The notes under the pieces: generated by a model
Seen by the model: only the letters and a program-made list of their open reading frames with translations
Told to the model about the DNA's origin: nothing
Databases searched by the model: none
Part shown: one piece after another, positions 23,221 through 33,113 of the stretch
Layout of the letters: every line of letters begins with the position of its first letter
Numbering within the stretch: position 1 is the first letter of the stretch
Translations under genes and position numbers: made by a program
NCBI GenBank assembly: GCA_000497125.2
Contig: CM035317.1
Location: 894,001 to 958,000 of the forward strand
Reading direction: 5' to 3'
DNA: 64,000 nt
Source of the DNA: Spironucleus salmonicida
Lineage: Eukaryota > Fornicata > Diplomonadida > Hexamitidae

Positions 23221-23989
23221 TTTAAAATAAATGTAATAGTTATTCTTATATTCATATTGGATATGCATAAGGAATATGAGTTTCGGTTTCTTATTGTCTT
23301 TAAATAATAAGTAATTATACTTTTATATGAAACATATATTTCAAAAATACTTTTTAATACATTAGTAATAACTTATTTTATTTATAATATTAGCATCATA
23401 AATGAAAAAACAATCTTATGTTTTATATTCCATTTGTGATTATTATCATGCTAATATTAAATTTTAATGTAAATTTTATGCTTTTCAAATCATTAATTAC
23501 TAAATTTCGATAGTGACCAAATATACCAAAAACGTATTAATTTTTATTTTATTATTATACATTAAATTGGTTAATAAATTAACTAAATAAAAAAAAACTT
23601 GATTTTGATAGTGACAAAATTAATAATTATTCGTAAAGATTGACTTCAAGCAAAACTAAGAAATAAAATCTATAATTTTGCATGTTTAGCTATTCACTCC
23701 CAATTCATCCGTAGCGCAACATTCTATTTCAAAAACATCAAAATCGCACAGTTATAGAAACTGTAAGAATTTCAGTTTTTATCAATTCACATGACTTAAT
23801 CTTTTAAGCATAAAAGCTTTTGTAGTTCCACTGAAATGCTACCAAAGTAAAATCTGAGAATTCAATATCGCTACATGTTTTATTATCACAATATAAGTTA
23901 TTAATATTATCAAGCGTTTGATATTAAAATTTCAATTCGGTCAATTTAATTCTGTAATTTTTCATATTATAAGGGTATATTATTCAACC
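23221..23989. other. Intergenic
   Basis: AT-rich upstream region of the CRMP at 22216-23220. Nothing recognised. Confidence 0.5.
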
Positions 23990-24075
23990 TCACTTCTTTC
24001 CTTTATTAATAAAGTCATAGGCAATGGCACCACACCTATAATAACTCCAGCTAACATGCGACTGACAGACTTATA
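23990..24075 (-). pseudogene. CRMP 3'-end relic
   Basis: Reading the minus strand, a short stretch resembles the CRMP membrane helix (SRMLAGVIIGVVPLPMTLL) and, in a neighbouring phase, ends NKGKK at TGA 23990-23992, like YFIKKGKK of the gene at 22216. Only the last ~30 codons can be recognised. Confidence 0.45.
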
Positions 24076-24516
24076 CTCGAGCTTATTAACGTTTAAAAAT
24101 AGGTATAGTCAACTTTTTCACTACCTACTGCACAATCTTTATGAAAATATTCTTTCAAGGGATACCCAGGAGGGAAAATTGCGTATTTATTAGTAAATTT
24201 CCCAGTGAATTTTTCATCTATAAAAATACAATTCGATTATCTACTCAAGCCGTGTAGACGCTAGATTATCTATTCTACACTTACAAAGTATTATTGGGCA
24301 TGCTCTATTCTGATACTGGAATATCCTGGTAGGTAGCAAACCTATCAGCAATAGGACAGTATATAGGTAGTTTTATAATGAGCTGTTACAATAGATGCTA
24401 ATTTTTTTCTATGCATGCTTGTAAACTCCCATGGTCGGTTCGCTATATCAAGTGCAGGTCTGACCTGTATTAATATCATGCGTAGTTTTGTGCACTGTTT
24501 TAAGTTAGTAGGGTTC
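24076..24516. other. Spacer among CRMP fragments
   Basis: No coding frame recognised between the tail relic and the inverted CRMP fragment. Confidence 0.4.
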
Positions 24517-25803
24517 TCACAGGAAGCATGAAACAAATACAAGTATTCCCAGAGTCTGGTATATCGCAAAATTCGCTGTATTTGCAATGAGTCTCTGCAA
24601 TGTATGTATTAGCGTTACTAAATAGGACATATAGACGTCACTGGTACATTTGAATGCGGTAAAGCATGTGTTGCTAGCTGACATTTTGTAGCCGGCGATG
24701 CAGGTGCCGCAAGTGCCGGATTTAGCAATTGTGCAGGTTGCGCAGTTAGCTGCCCCAGAGCATTCGCACTGCGCGGTAGTGTTCATTTCGCACGACTAGC
24801 AGGCCCCGTTGATGCCGAAATAGCCATCTTTACAGAGATTGCACACGTTCTTGTCTCCAGCACAATCTGTGCAGCCTGCAGAGCACGCCGCGCATGAACT
24901 GCCATCTAAAGCAAAGTCAGGAACGCAGCTTTTGCAGTTGGTCACGGTATCCTAACAGCTCGTACAGTTTTCCTAGCATGTTTTGCAGGTGTCTAGGCAG
25001 ATTTGGTTGACTGTGCAGACTATATCGCCAGTGTTGCACTCCAACTCGCATTTCCCGCCAAAGAGCTTGTAACCAGTTTTGCATGTACCGCAGCTATTAT
25101 TATCAACAGAACAGACCTTGCAATTAGCGCCATAACAGGCCTTGCCCACCTCTACTGATGTGCACTATATGCACTTCTTCGAGCAAGCGGCACAAATACG
25201 CTTACCCCTAGTTTCAGACCTGAAAAATCCATCCAGGTACTCAATGCACGCGGGAGCCTCCTTAGGGCCAAAATTACCGACGAAGTTTTTGTATTTATCT
25301 GCATTTCCCCCCCATGTGACACAATTTATCCAGGCACTCTGACTTGTTATCGCGGCATACCTCGCATCTCCCACCGTTAAAACAGAAATTATTTCTGCAC
25401 GTTACACACATTTTTATGTCCATTGAACAGGTCTGGCAGTTCTCTACTTAGCACACTTAGCACACTTATCGCCATTCTTGACGCAATTAATCGCACAGCG
25501 CGTCCACGAACCGCTCCTATCGCCTACATAAGCAAGCATGTAGTCTCTGCATTTGATATTTACTTCTTCGAGGTTTACGCTGCTGCGAACTAAAGAATTT
25601 GCACGGAATTTCATCGCCATTTGCGCAGTGTTGGTAGTATTTTTTTGCCATTTTAATACCTGATATAAAGGCATTTGTGGATTTAATGTTGAGAAAATTG
25701 GATAATTACGCAGCTGCGTACAGAAATATGTGTAGTGATGCTTATCAGGATGAAGAGTTGGAAATGATGCGTTCACTAATTGCGCTGATGAGGTTGTTGC
25801 CAT
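24517..25803 (-). pseudogene. Inverted, chimeric fragment of the 16168-type CRMP
   Basis: A 429-codon frame (ATG 25801-25803 to TGA 24517-24519) stays open only because TAA/TAG are sense codons. From about 25170 down to 24640 it encodes recognisable CRMP modules, and SGAANCATCTIAKSGTCGTC is identical to the gene at 16168-18897. Upstream of that the CRMP sequence continues in a different phase (NCQTCSMDIKMCVTCRNN), and the first ~110 codons are not CRMP-like. After SASNTC the frame runs into unrelated sequence ending GILVFVSCFL. It therefore has a broken 5' half and a replaced 3' end, with no proper membrane tail. It is best read as recombination debris. Confidence 0.65.
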
Positions 25804-25985
25804 ATGAACTTTTTGCTTTGCGAGTGCGGATGAAGGTAATCGTCTGTCTTCTGGAGCGGTAGTAGGAATTTCGCTGGCAGTTATAGCGGGGGTATTGGGT
25901 GCTTCTGGTGGAGTTTTCTGGTATTTTAGTAGGGCGAAAATCGCAAAGCGGAAAACAGTAATGAAGTGGAGGTAGTAATGATGAA
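25660..25985 (+). pseudogene. CRMP C-terminal relic (left edge of duplication copy A)
   Basis: The plus strand encodes CLSG, NDAFTNCADEVVAI and then TFCFASADEGNRLSSGAV followed by an intact helix and the tail FWYFSRAKIAKRKTVMKWRQ. It matches the end of the gene at 39034-41448. Two TGAs (at CLSG/RVG and just before TFCF) and lost cysteines mark decay of the ectodomain side. Overlapped on the minus strand by the chimeric frame above. Confidence 0.6.
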
Positions 25986-26155
25986 AGTGAGCTGTTGGAT
26001 GTAAATATTTATTAAATTAGTATCTACTTGGTGATAATTCAAAAGCTTGGCATTTTTCATTTTGGGGGTAAGTGACAAGGTGTGCTTAGAGGATGGAAAA
26101 TAAAAACTCTGTTATAACGATAACATATATATTGAAATATATAGTAGGGAATCTA

Positions 26156-27697
26156 TCATTGAGCCTTGCCTAGTATTGTAGCCGATTCATCAATTCGCTA
26201 ATATACGTTTTACTTATTATGTTTTACATTATTATTCTTTTAAACCAAATTAGATTTTTTCTTCATTAAAACAGCATAGACTACTCCGCCTATAACAATG
26301 CCAACTACAGCTATTATGCCAACAGCAATTCCGATTATAGAGCCGCTGCTCATCTTATTTATTAATGGCAGACAGGCTCCGTCTACAAGAGATGCTTTAT
26401 TTTTGCATTAGGTGCAGGAAATTTCGCTATCACAGGCCAGGCAATAATCTGGGCATTATTGACATCTATTACCTATAATTTATGACTGGCAGAAAGATCC
26501 TGATGCACAACGGAACATTTCATTACAGAAATCCTAGACACACTTTCTATCCGAATTAAAGCGTGCGTGACCAAAGCATTCAGTGCAGGTGTCTTTGTCA
26601 GAGCAAACTCTGCATAGTTCTGGGCACTAAATGCATATATTCCCAGAGTCCAGTTCCTCACACTGCTAACCGTCAAGACAACCTCTTATACTCGTGCATT
26701 AATCCTTTACACACTAATCATCCGTAGTGAATCTATATCCATCCAAACACTCATCACATGTATCAGCTGCCGAGCATTGCTAGCAATTTTGAGAACATTT
26801 TAGGCAGCGATTATCCTTTTTCAAGTAGCCAGTTGAGCATCTACTGCAAACCTCTAAAGTCTTGCAGCTATCGCACCCTTCCATGCAGTTAACGCAAGTC
26901 GAACCAGTACTCTTAGCATCACAGAACTAGGTAGGTCCGCAGAGGTTATTTGTGTTGCATTCGCTCGGAACGCACTCACCACCAACCAGATCGTGGTGGT
27001 CTTTGCAGAGGCCGCATACATCCTTCGACGAACATGCGCGGCAGTTGGCTTTGCAGAGCGTGCACGTATTAGACTTCATATCAAGTAAATAGCCATCTTT
27101 GCAAATTTAGCATTCTTAGTGGCTGGAGCATTTTTTGCAGCTTTCTGGGCAAGGCTGACATACATCATCTATTGCTCTGTAACCCTCTATACATTCATAA
27201 CATACGTTATCTTCGCAGTTTATACAGTTTTCTGGGCATTTCTGGCACACTTTATTTATAAAATTATAGTCAGGTAAGCATCGGCTACAGGACCGTTTGC
27301 TAGTGCATTCACTGCAACCTGGGGCGCAGGGCTAACAATTATGGAATCTATCTTTAAAAAATCCCTGGTTGCAATCTTTGCATACCCACTATCCACTGCA
27401 GATATTGCAGTCCTGCACGCATTTAACACACTAACCGTCTTTAACTATGTATCCTGGGATACAGTTGGAGCATCCGCGGCTGCCACAATTTTCACAGTTT
27501 TCCTTACATGCCTTGCACGCATTATTCTCTAAGTAATACCCATATCGGCATGCTTAACATTTGCCAAGTAAAGACGCCGAGCACCTCTTGCAGTTGAATA
27601 TTTCGCACTATTTGCAAATTTGTGGCTTTTTTTTGTCAGTGCTTGGGCAAACAGTGCCTTCTGGACAGGTTTTTGTAGGGCAGATGTAGGGGTTCAT
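26156..27697 (-). CDS. Cysteine-rich membrane protein, 513 aa (duplication copy A)
   Basis: ATG 27695-27697 (MNPYICPTKTCPEGTVC) to TGA 26156-26158, open under TAA/TAG=Gln. The ectodomain has CxxC pairs more widely and regularly spaced than in the other CRMPs (CPENCINCEDNVCYECIEGY, CKANCRACSSKDVC). The helix near 452-476 begins SSGSIIGIAVGIIAVVGIVI and is followed by an unusually long ~40-residue polar tail (KKKSNLVQKNNN onward). The paralogue at 41625-43166 has the same length and start. A third CRMP subfamily in this window. The same DNA also yields an antisense standard-code frame, which is not a gene. Confidence 0.85.
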
Positions 27698-28250
27698 TTA
27701 ATAAACTTTAGAAACTGTATTTACACTTATATATACGAATTAATATAAATGATATTATTTGCTTACTTATGTTTTACTTATAATAATAATTATTGTGCGA
27801 AAGTAAAAACGATAGTTTTTAAAGTTTATATATTTATATCTAAATAGTACTATCTCAATTTTTCCTTTATTGATTATATAATACTTATATGAATATAAAA
27901 ATAAAACTAGATCCTCAAAATACTAAATTACAATTAAAAGTTTCATGTAATGTGAAATATTTACGCATATTACAAATTATTATTTTATATTAAAAAAATA
28001 TATTAAATAGATCATATTTAAATTATATTGAAATTATTTATCAATATAGATTGTATTGGACCTATATATTATCAACATACATCTTCAGTTACAAATCATT
28101 GTTTCTATACATTTACCATATACCATAATTTCGCATATTTTATTTTCAAATTTAGTTTCCGCTGTATACTTTTTTAAATAGTAAAGGCGTTTCAGCTGAT
28201 TAGATATAAACTTGTATCAATGTATATAACACTAAAACTGATAAAATAGC
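27698..28250. other. 5' flank of the CRMP, copy A
   Basis: AT-rich; also present in copy B at about 43167-43720 with moderate divergence. On the minus strand around 28160-28290 a short hydrophobic stretch (GGTVVAFAAILSVLVLY) resembles a CRMP helix, but it is too short to annotate alone. Confidence 0.4.
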
Positions 28251-28639
28251 AGCAAAAGCTACAACTGTTCCACCCGCAGTGGAAGGGCTGGGATTTCAGC
28301 GCGAATACTTGAATCATCATGTGCTAAATAAGATGGATGCGTAGAGAAGTGCAGTGAATGAAATATAGGTCATTTGGGCAGTAGAAGCGTTTTTGAGGTG
28401 TGCCTGTGGGAGCTATGATAGAAAAGTATTTAAATATGTTAGAGAGACTTTTTCCTGAAATATGGAGATATTTGTGTCGCAGGATACAGGAAGATAGCGA
28501 ATTTGTGCGGTGTATGTACAGATTGGTATCGGTAATTAACTAAATTTGGAGAAAATTAGGTCGAAAGGGTGAACCTTGCTCATATAGAGTTGATTTGTTC
28601 TATGCTAGCCTCGCTGTACACCAGATGATAATTAGCTGA
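28251..28639 (+). pseudogene. Unidentified coding remnant (copy A)
   Basis: One phase is open to TGA 28456-28458 with GLGFQREYLNHHVLNK and AVNEIQVIWAVEAFLRCACG. A second phase, ATG 28415 to TGA 28637-28639, has MLERLFPEIWRYLCRRIQED and CMYRLVSVINQIWRKLGRKG. The two probably belong to one protein broken by an indel near 28410. In copy B (43756-44060) the first frame is kept while the ATG of the second has changed to ATA, so the second was not a start. The family is not recognised. Confidence 0.35.
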
Positions 28640-28679
28640 GATGATAGCATATTGTGAACGGGAATTAGAGGAGGGCAGC

Positions 28680-28985
28680 GCATGCATTGGGACTGCTGCC
28701 GCGGCATGCAGAATTGAACCCAAAACAACTGTTTGCATGCGCATAGCCTCTGCTAACCGTCATACCTGAGCCAAAGATAAGACTAAATGCATTTCTTGCC
28801 TCCTTGGGTACAAATTCCAAACGGGTAAATGCAAAAATATGTGAAGATTGTTCTATCTAGTCAGTACCCTGATGTTTTGCATCAATAGAGGTATCTGGCA
28901 GCATCCCTGGAGGCGTGGTAGCAAGAATTGTGGTTGCGGGCGCCTTCGGGCCAACCTTACTTTATATGCCGTCAAGAAGGCAGGA
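28680..28985 (+). pseudogene. CRMP C-terminal relic (copy A)
   Basis: ACIGTAAAACR, then KTKCISCLLGYKFQTGKC, and, in another phase, a worn helix (SIPGGVVARIVVAGAFGP) with SRRQ tail. The order matches the final ~90 residues of CRMPs ([27 protein letters not shown] helix). Broken by stops and frameshifts. Present again at about 44150-44450. Confidence 0.55.
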
Positions 28986-29618
28986 ACCGATAGCTGTCCT
29001 AATATTAACTTCGCAATATAATTTAAATATAATATATTTGGCAAGAAAATATATTATATGCTACTGTAATCATACGTACGTGGGGGTTTTCAATCCTAAA
29101 ACTGCCTATGATTTCCCCATACTTAGGCTCACTATATTAATCGAAAATGCTGCTAATATAATTTTTGAGCATAGCACTGGTTTTAGTAAACTAGTGGCCG
29201 ATGACGATTTTTTATTAAAATTTATGTACGTATTATATATTATTGTATATATTAAATTTTGAATAAAAATGAGGATCCTAAAAGTCCAATTACAGCTACA
29301 CTGCAAAGGTTGTTTAGTATGTGATACTAAGGTATAACAGAGCATATGGTACTTATTGTTTCATTAATCCGATTAAATTAAAGTATAATGAATTAATATC
29401 GCCACGTTACAGGTCATGGTTACAAGATGTTGCTATCAGTAATGGGATAGCTGAGAACATTGCATTTCTTCTTAAAGTAGATAACCTGGCCGGTAGTCAC
29501 ACCGTTACTATAGACCATTATCAGCAAATAGTTACCGTGCTCGTGCTGACGGCATACCGCTTTAGAACTGAGAGTGCTCAACACAGCTATTTTGTTATAA
29601 ATAATACTCTTTATCATA
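28986..29618. other. Non-coding part of duplication copy A
   Basis: A 154-codon standard-code frame on the plus strand (29321-29785) overlaps here, but its counterpart in copy B is broken and it is antisense to a CRMP scrap, so I do not count it. Nothing else recognised. Confidence 0.4.
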
Positions 29619-29843
29619 TCAGTAGCATGCGCAATCAGACAGACGGAAGGCTCTCATGCACTGGGTGGAGGCCCTCCCATCACGGAGCAAGCAGGTGTGA
29701 AGATTACCACATGTGCACAAAGAGAATCGACCTTTGGTACCACACTTTATATGCCTTCCACCATGATAGAATTCACCTTCCTTGAGCTCCTGACTGCAGT
29801 TGAAACATATTTTCCGTCCTTTTTCGCACATTAAAAAAAACAC
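29619..29843 (-). pseudogene. CRMP scrap (copy A)
   Basis: Minus-strand KICFNCSQELKEGEFYHGG, GGRHIKCGTKGRFSLCTCG and CGNLHTCLL line up with the CRMP segment GGKAVxCGxxGQxxECKCG followed by the NCxxC module. There is no membrane tail. The equivalent in copy B is 45064-45282, with different substitutions. Confidence 0.5.
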
Positions 29844-31484
29844 AGCACGCAGCCTACTAACCTGGTATGCATTTCATCTAACTTTTCAGCTCATAGTTAG
29901 TGCAACTCTTCGACGTCCTCAGGTAGAATCGTAATCGTTCATGATTTATATCTTGTATGTACCCGTTTTAAGGAATAAACCATTTTCGCATTTATTCCAT
30001 ATCCTCATATCATTTGATCAGGGTTAATAATTATATATGTTGTATCTAGCATATTACTCCTTATTTTGGATGATTCAACATACATATCGTTCATTATCCG
30101 GTGATACTGTATCATTTTAGCATCTATCGCTATTTTCAACTTCACAAAGTGTGAAATTTTAAGAACACTAATATTAGTAGATATCTTAATTACCTAGCTA
30201 ACATGGTTTCCTATAAGTTACTGAGTGAATAAAATTGTATATCCAACTGGTACACACATCATCGGAAATTGAATTCTCTTTGCAGAGCAAATAGTAATCC
30301 TTGGAATAATTTTAAAACGTAATTAGCTTGAAATAATAGCGTGGGAGGCAGGCTGCGCAGGTTATCTGTATGTTGATACTATGTTATTGGTGTCAGTATG
30401 AATGTCATTTAATATTTACTGATTTGCAAATTAGCAGTATCTAGAGTTATAGCAATTCCAATCGTATTATTCTTGGATTTTACTTTTTAGACAAATATCA
30501 TATGATCCCATAGACTCATATTAACAATATTAGCATACTCTGCACGCTTGATCTGGGTTAATATATTACTAAAGGCTTATATAATAGTGAAAACATTATT
30601 GTAGGAATATAAGTATTCTCTATTATATTAACTTTCACAATCAATTTATGATAGTAGTTACCTGAACACATTGCACGCTCTTAACTGCATTCAGCACAAT
30701 CTTTTTATTCTAAATCTTATGCTAGCGCCATGTTATGGTATAAATAGCTCTAAGTACAATTGAGAGAGGACTTATTTCAGATTATTGGCGTATATGTCAT
30801 TTTATTGTAGCTAATTTTTATATAAGACAAGAAAAACATAATAATTAACTAGCAGTTTCTATATCTAAGATTAGTCTTGATATTCTAATCAATTTACTGG
30901 TATATATCAAATTTAAGTCTAGTTTTTATCTAGACGCATGTATTAAATAGCATATTCTAATTCTTCGTGAAATACATTTTTCTAGTATATACCTTACTAC
31001 TATTAGTTTTAGCTATCATACATGACTATGCTCTATCTATTTTAGATAGTCGATAATTAACATACCTTGATGAATCTCTTTAATGCTTACCCTGTAGCAA
31101 TTGATTTTGCCTCAGCAGATAATATTTACTTACAGTTATCAAAAATGACAAAACTGACTATCATAATATTTAACACGGCATTGACTATTACTGGTACTCC
31201 GCTTTATCTATAGACTAGTATTCTCAATTTAACATAATTGTACTATTTGATCTATGTATATGCTGTTCGCATACTCTAGTATAATTATCCTCATGTTATT
31301 TTAATATTATGTTAAACCAGATTATGAAATTGCAAAATTTAGGATCTAGTTAAATATTTATAAACCTAAAATTAGTATCATTCATACAATTAAAAATCTA
31401 GATATTTCAAATCTGACTAACAACATATTCTGAAATCTAAATCAAGTATTAGAAAGCTTTTGTTTATTTAAAATAATAAATTCC
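29844..31484. other. Long non-coding part of duplication copy A
   Basis: About 1.6 kb of AT-rich DNA without a convincing frame, yet closely matched in copy B (45283-46909). The match reflects the age of the duplication, not necessarily constraint. Confidence 0.5.
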
Positions 31485-32354
31485 TCACTACTTTTTATTT
31501 TTTATCTTTTTACATAAAATAATATCGAGCATTCCCCAAATAATACATAAAGCTACTAATGTTCCTAACAAAATATTAAAAACAATAGTGTCGTTACTTG
31601 GAATTGGACAAATTGGATTTAAATCTTCTACTGGACTGCAAATTTTACCTACTAGCTCGAATCCAGATTCGCACTAGGTACATCTATCATTTTCACCCAT
31701 TATAAAATGTGGCATGCAAGATGCACACCCATTTTTAGATTCGTTGCAAGTTCTACAGTTTTAAACTTCATTACAATAACATTGGGAAGTTATATTTACA
31801 TCACATGCTGCTAATGTTCCATTTAAGCAGTAATGGTCCACTAAACGATTAATACATTATTTTGTACAAATTCCATTAAATAAAGTTGTTCCAACATAGC
31901 AATTCGTGCAGAATTCTTTTGTAGAACATTAAGTACATTATTAGTCACAAAATTCACAGATTTTTAAACATTTATTGCAATAGCCTATATTGTACTTTTA
32001 ACAATCAGCATTAGTTTCGCACGGAAACCCACATTAATTAGTCCATAAATTCAGATTATAACCGTCTATACATTCAAAGCATTACGTTTTGTCACAGCGT
32101 AAACAATCTAACGCACATTTAAAGCACGTACCATTAGGTTGCAGTGAATATTGATTTATACATTCTACGCATCTTCCATTTTAACATTTTAAACAATTCT
32201 TAATCATTTTAAAGTCTACGCAGTTACAACCATAATGCTCTCTTATTGTCGTAGAACATGTTTAACATTGCCGGCTAGCAGTCTGCAGTGAAGGACAATA
32301 TTAATCAACCAAGCAAGTGTTATTTTAACCTGAACAAGTTTTTGCTTCTTTCAT
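31485..32354 (-). CDS. Small cysteine-rich membrane protein, 289 aa
   Basis: ATG 32352-32354 to TGA 31485-31487, open under TAA/TAG=Gln, with many TAA Gln codons and TGT cysteines. N-terminus MKEAKTCSGQNNTCLVDQYC is hydrophilic. Modules such as CALDCLRCDKTQCFECIDGY and DHYCLNGTLAACDVN match the 11429 and 12676 genes, so it belongs to the small-CRMP subfamily. The helix near 258-280 (IVFNILLGTLVALCIIWGML) lacks the SGG start seen elsewhere; the tail is CKKIKNKKQ. Only the 3' end of this gene is shared with duplication copy B (near 46910-47010), so the right edge of the duplication falls inside this gene. Confidence 0.82.
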
Positions 32355-33113
32355 TTTTAATGAAGCTGACTATACTAATAATATGAATACTTTGTTGTAT
32401 AAATTTTAAATGGGTATAACAGAAACTAGAATTTTATAGAATAATTTATATTAATGAGCTATATAAATAACATAGATTATCTTAAGGTAAATGAGTAGTT
32501 TTTATAATTTTTAGCATATATATTTATAAATACGCTAGTTACGATAAAGTAAAAACAAAATAGATTTCATATTAGCTTAGATTAGTTTTATAATAGTAAT
32601 AAAAATTGATAATCATATATTATAATTTAGTATTATGTAAATACGGACTGTATTATTAATAAATATAATTCATGGAAATTGTTAATACATAGACATAGGA
32701 TATTGCATATTTTAATATATAAATAATTAATAAAATATATTAAAAACCTTTAAAAACTAATTTTTTAAATCAAAATAACAAATTAATTTATATACGGTAT
32801 TATTAATTATATAATTTTGAAATTCAAAATAATATATTGTAATAAACTTATAAATTACGATAATTATCCATAAACTTCGTACCATGAAATTGTATTTTGG
32901 ACGTAATTAATTAAATAAGCAATGAATCCATTGTTAATATTTTCCCAATTCAAGGGAATACAATATAAGGTGTTATAATTTAGTTTTTCGAAAATTTATT
33001 ATATGAAATATTATTATGTTTAATTTTTAATATAACAATCTCAAAAAACTAAAAACTATTAATACTAGTTATTATCTGTATTCGTCATCACCAAGCACTA
33101 ATCCCTCACCTAA
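32355..33113. other. Divergent intergenic region
   Basis: About 760 bp between the diverging small CRMP and large CRMP genes, very AT-rich. It must contain both 5' regions; no motif can be named with confidence. Confidence 0.5.

Larger units (their letters stand above)
25806..31600. repeat. Direct segmental duplication, copy A
   Basis: About 5.8 kb that matches 41274-47010 in the same orientation and gene order: CRMP tail (+), 513-residue CRMP (-), worn CRMP tail (+), minus-strand CRMP scrap, long non-coding stretch, and the 3' end of a small CRMP (-). Many blocks are nearly identical by eye (e.g. 29930-30640 with 45390-46100). Divergence rises at both ends. Confidence 0.9.

Noticed and set aside
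29321-29785. 154-codon plus-strand standard-code frame in duplication copy A
   Set aside because: Its counterpart in copy B is truncated and substituted without codon bias, and the minus strand of the same DNA matches a CRMP segment.
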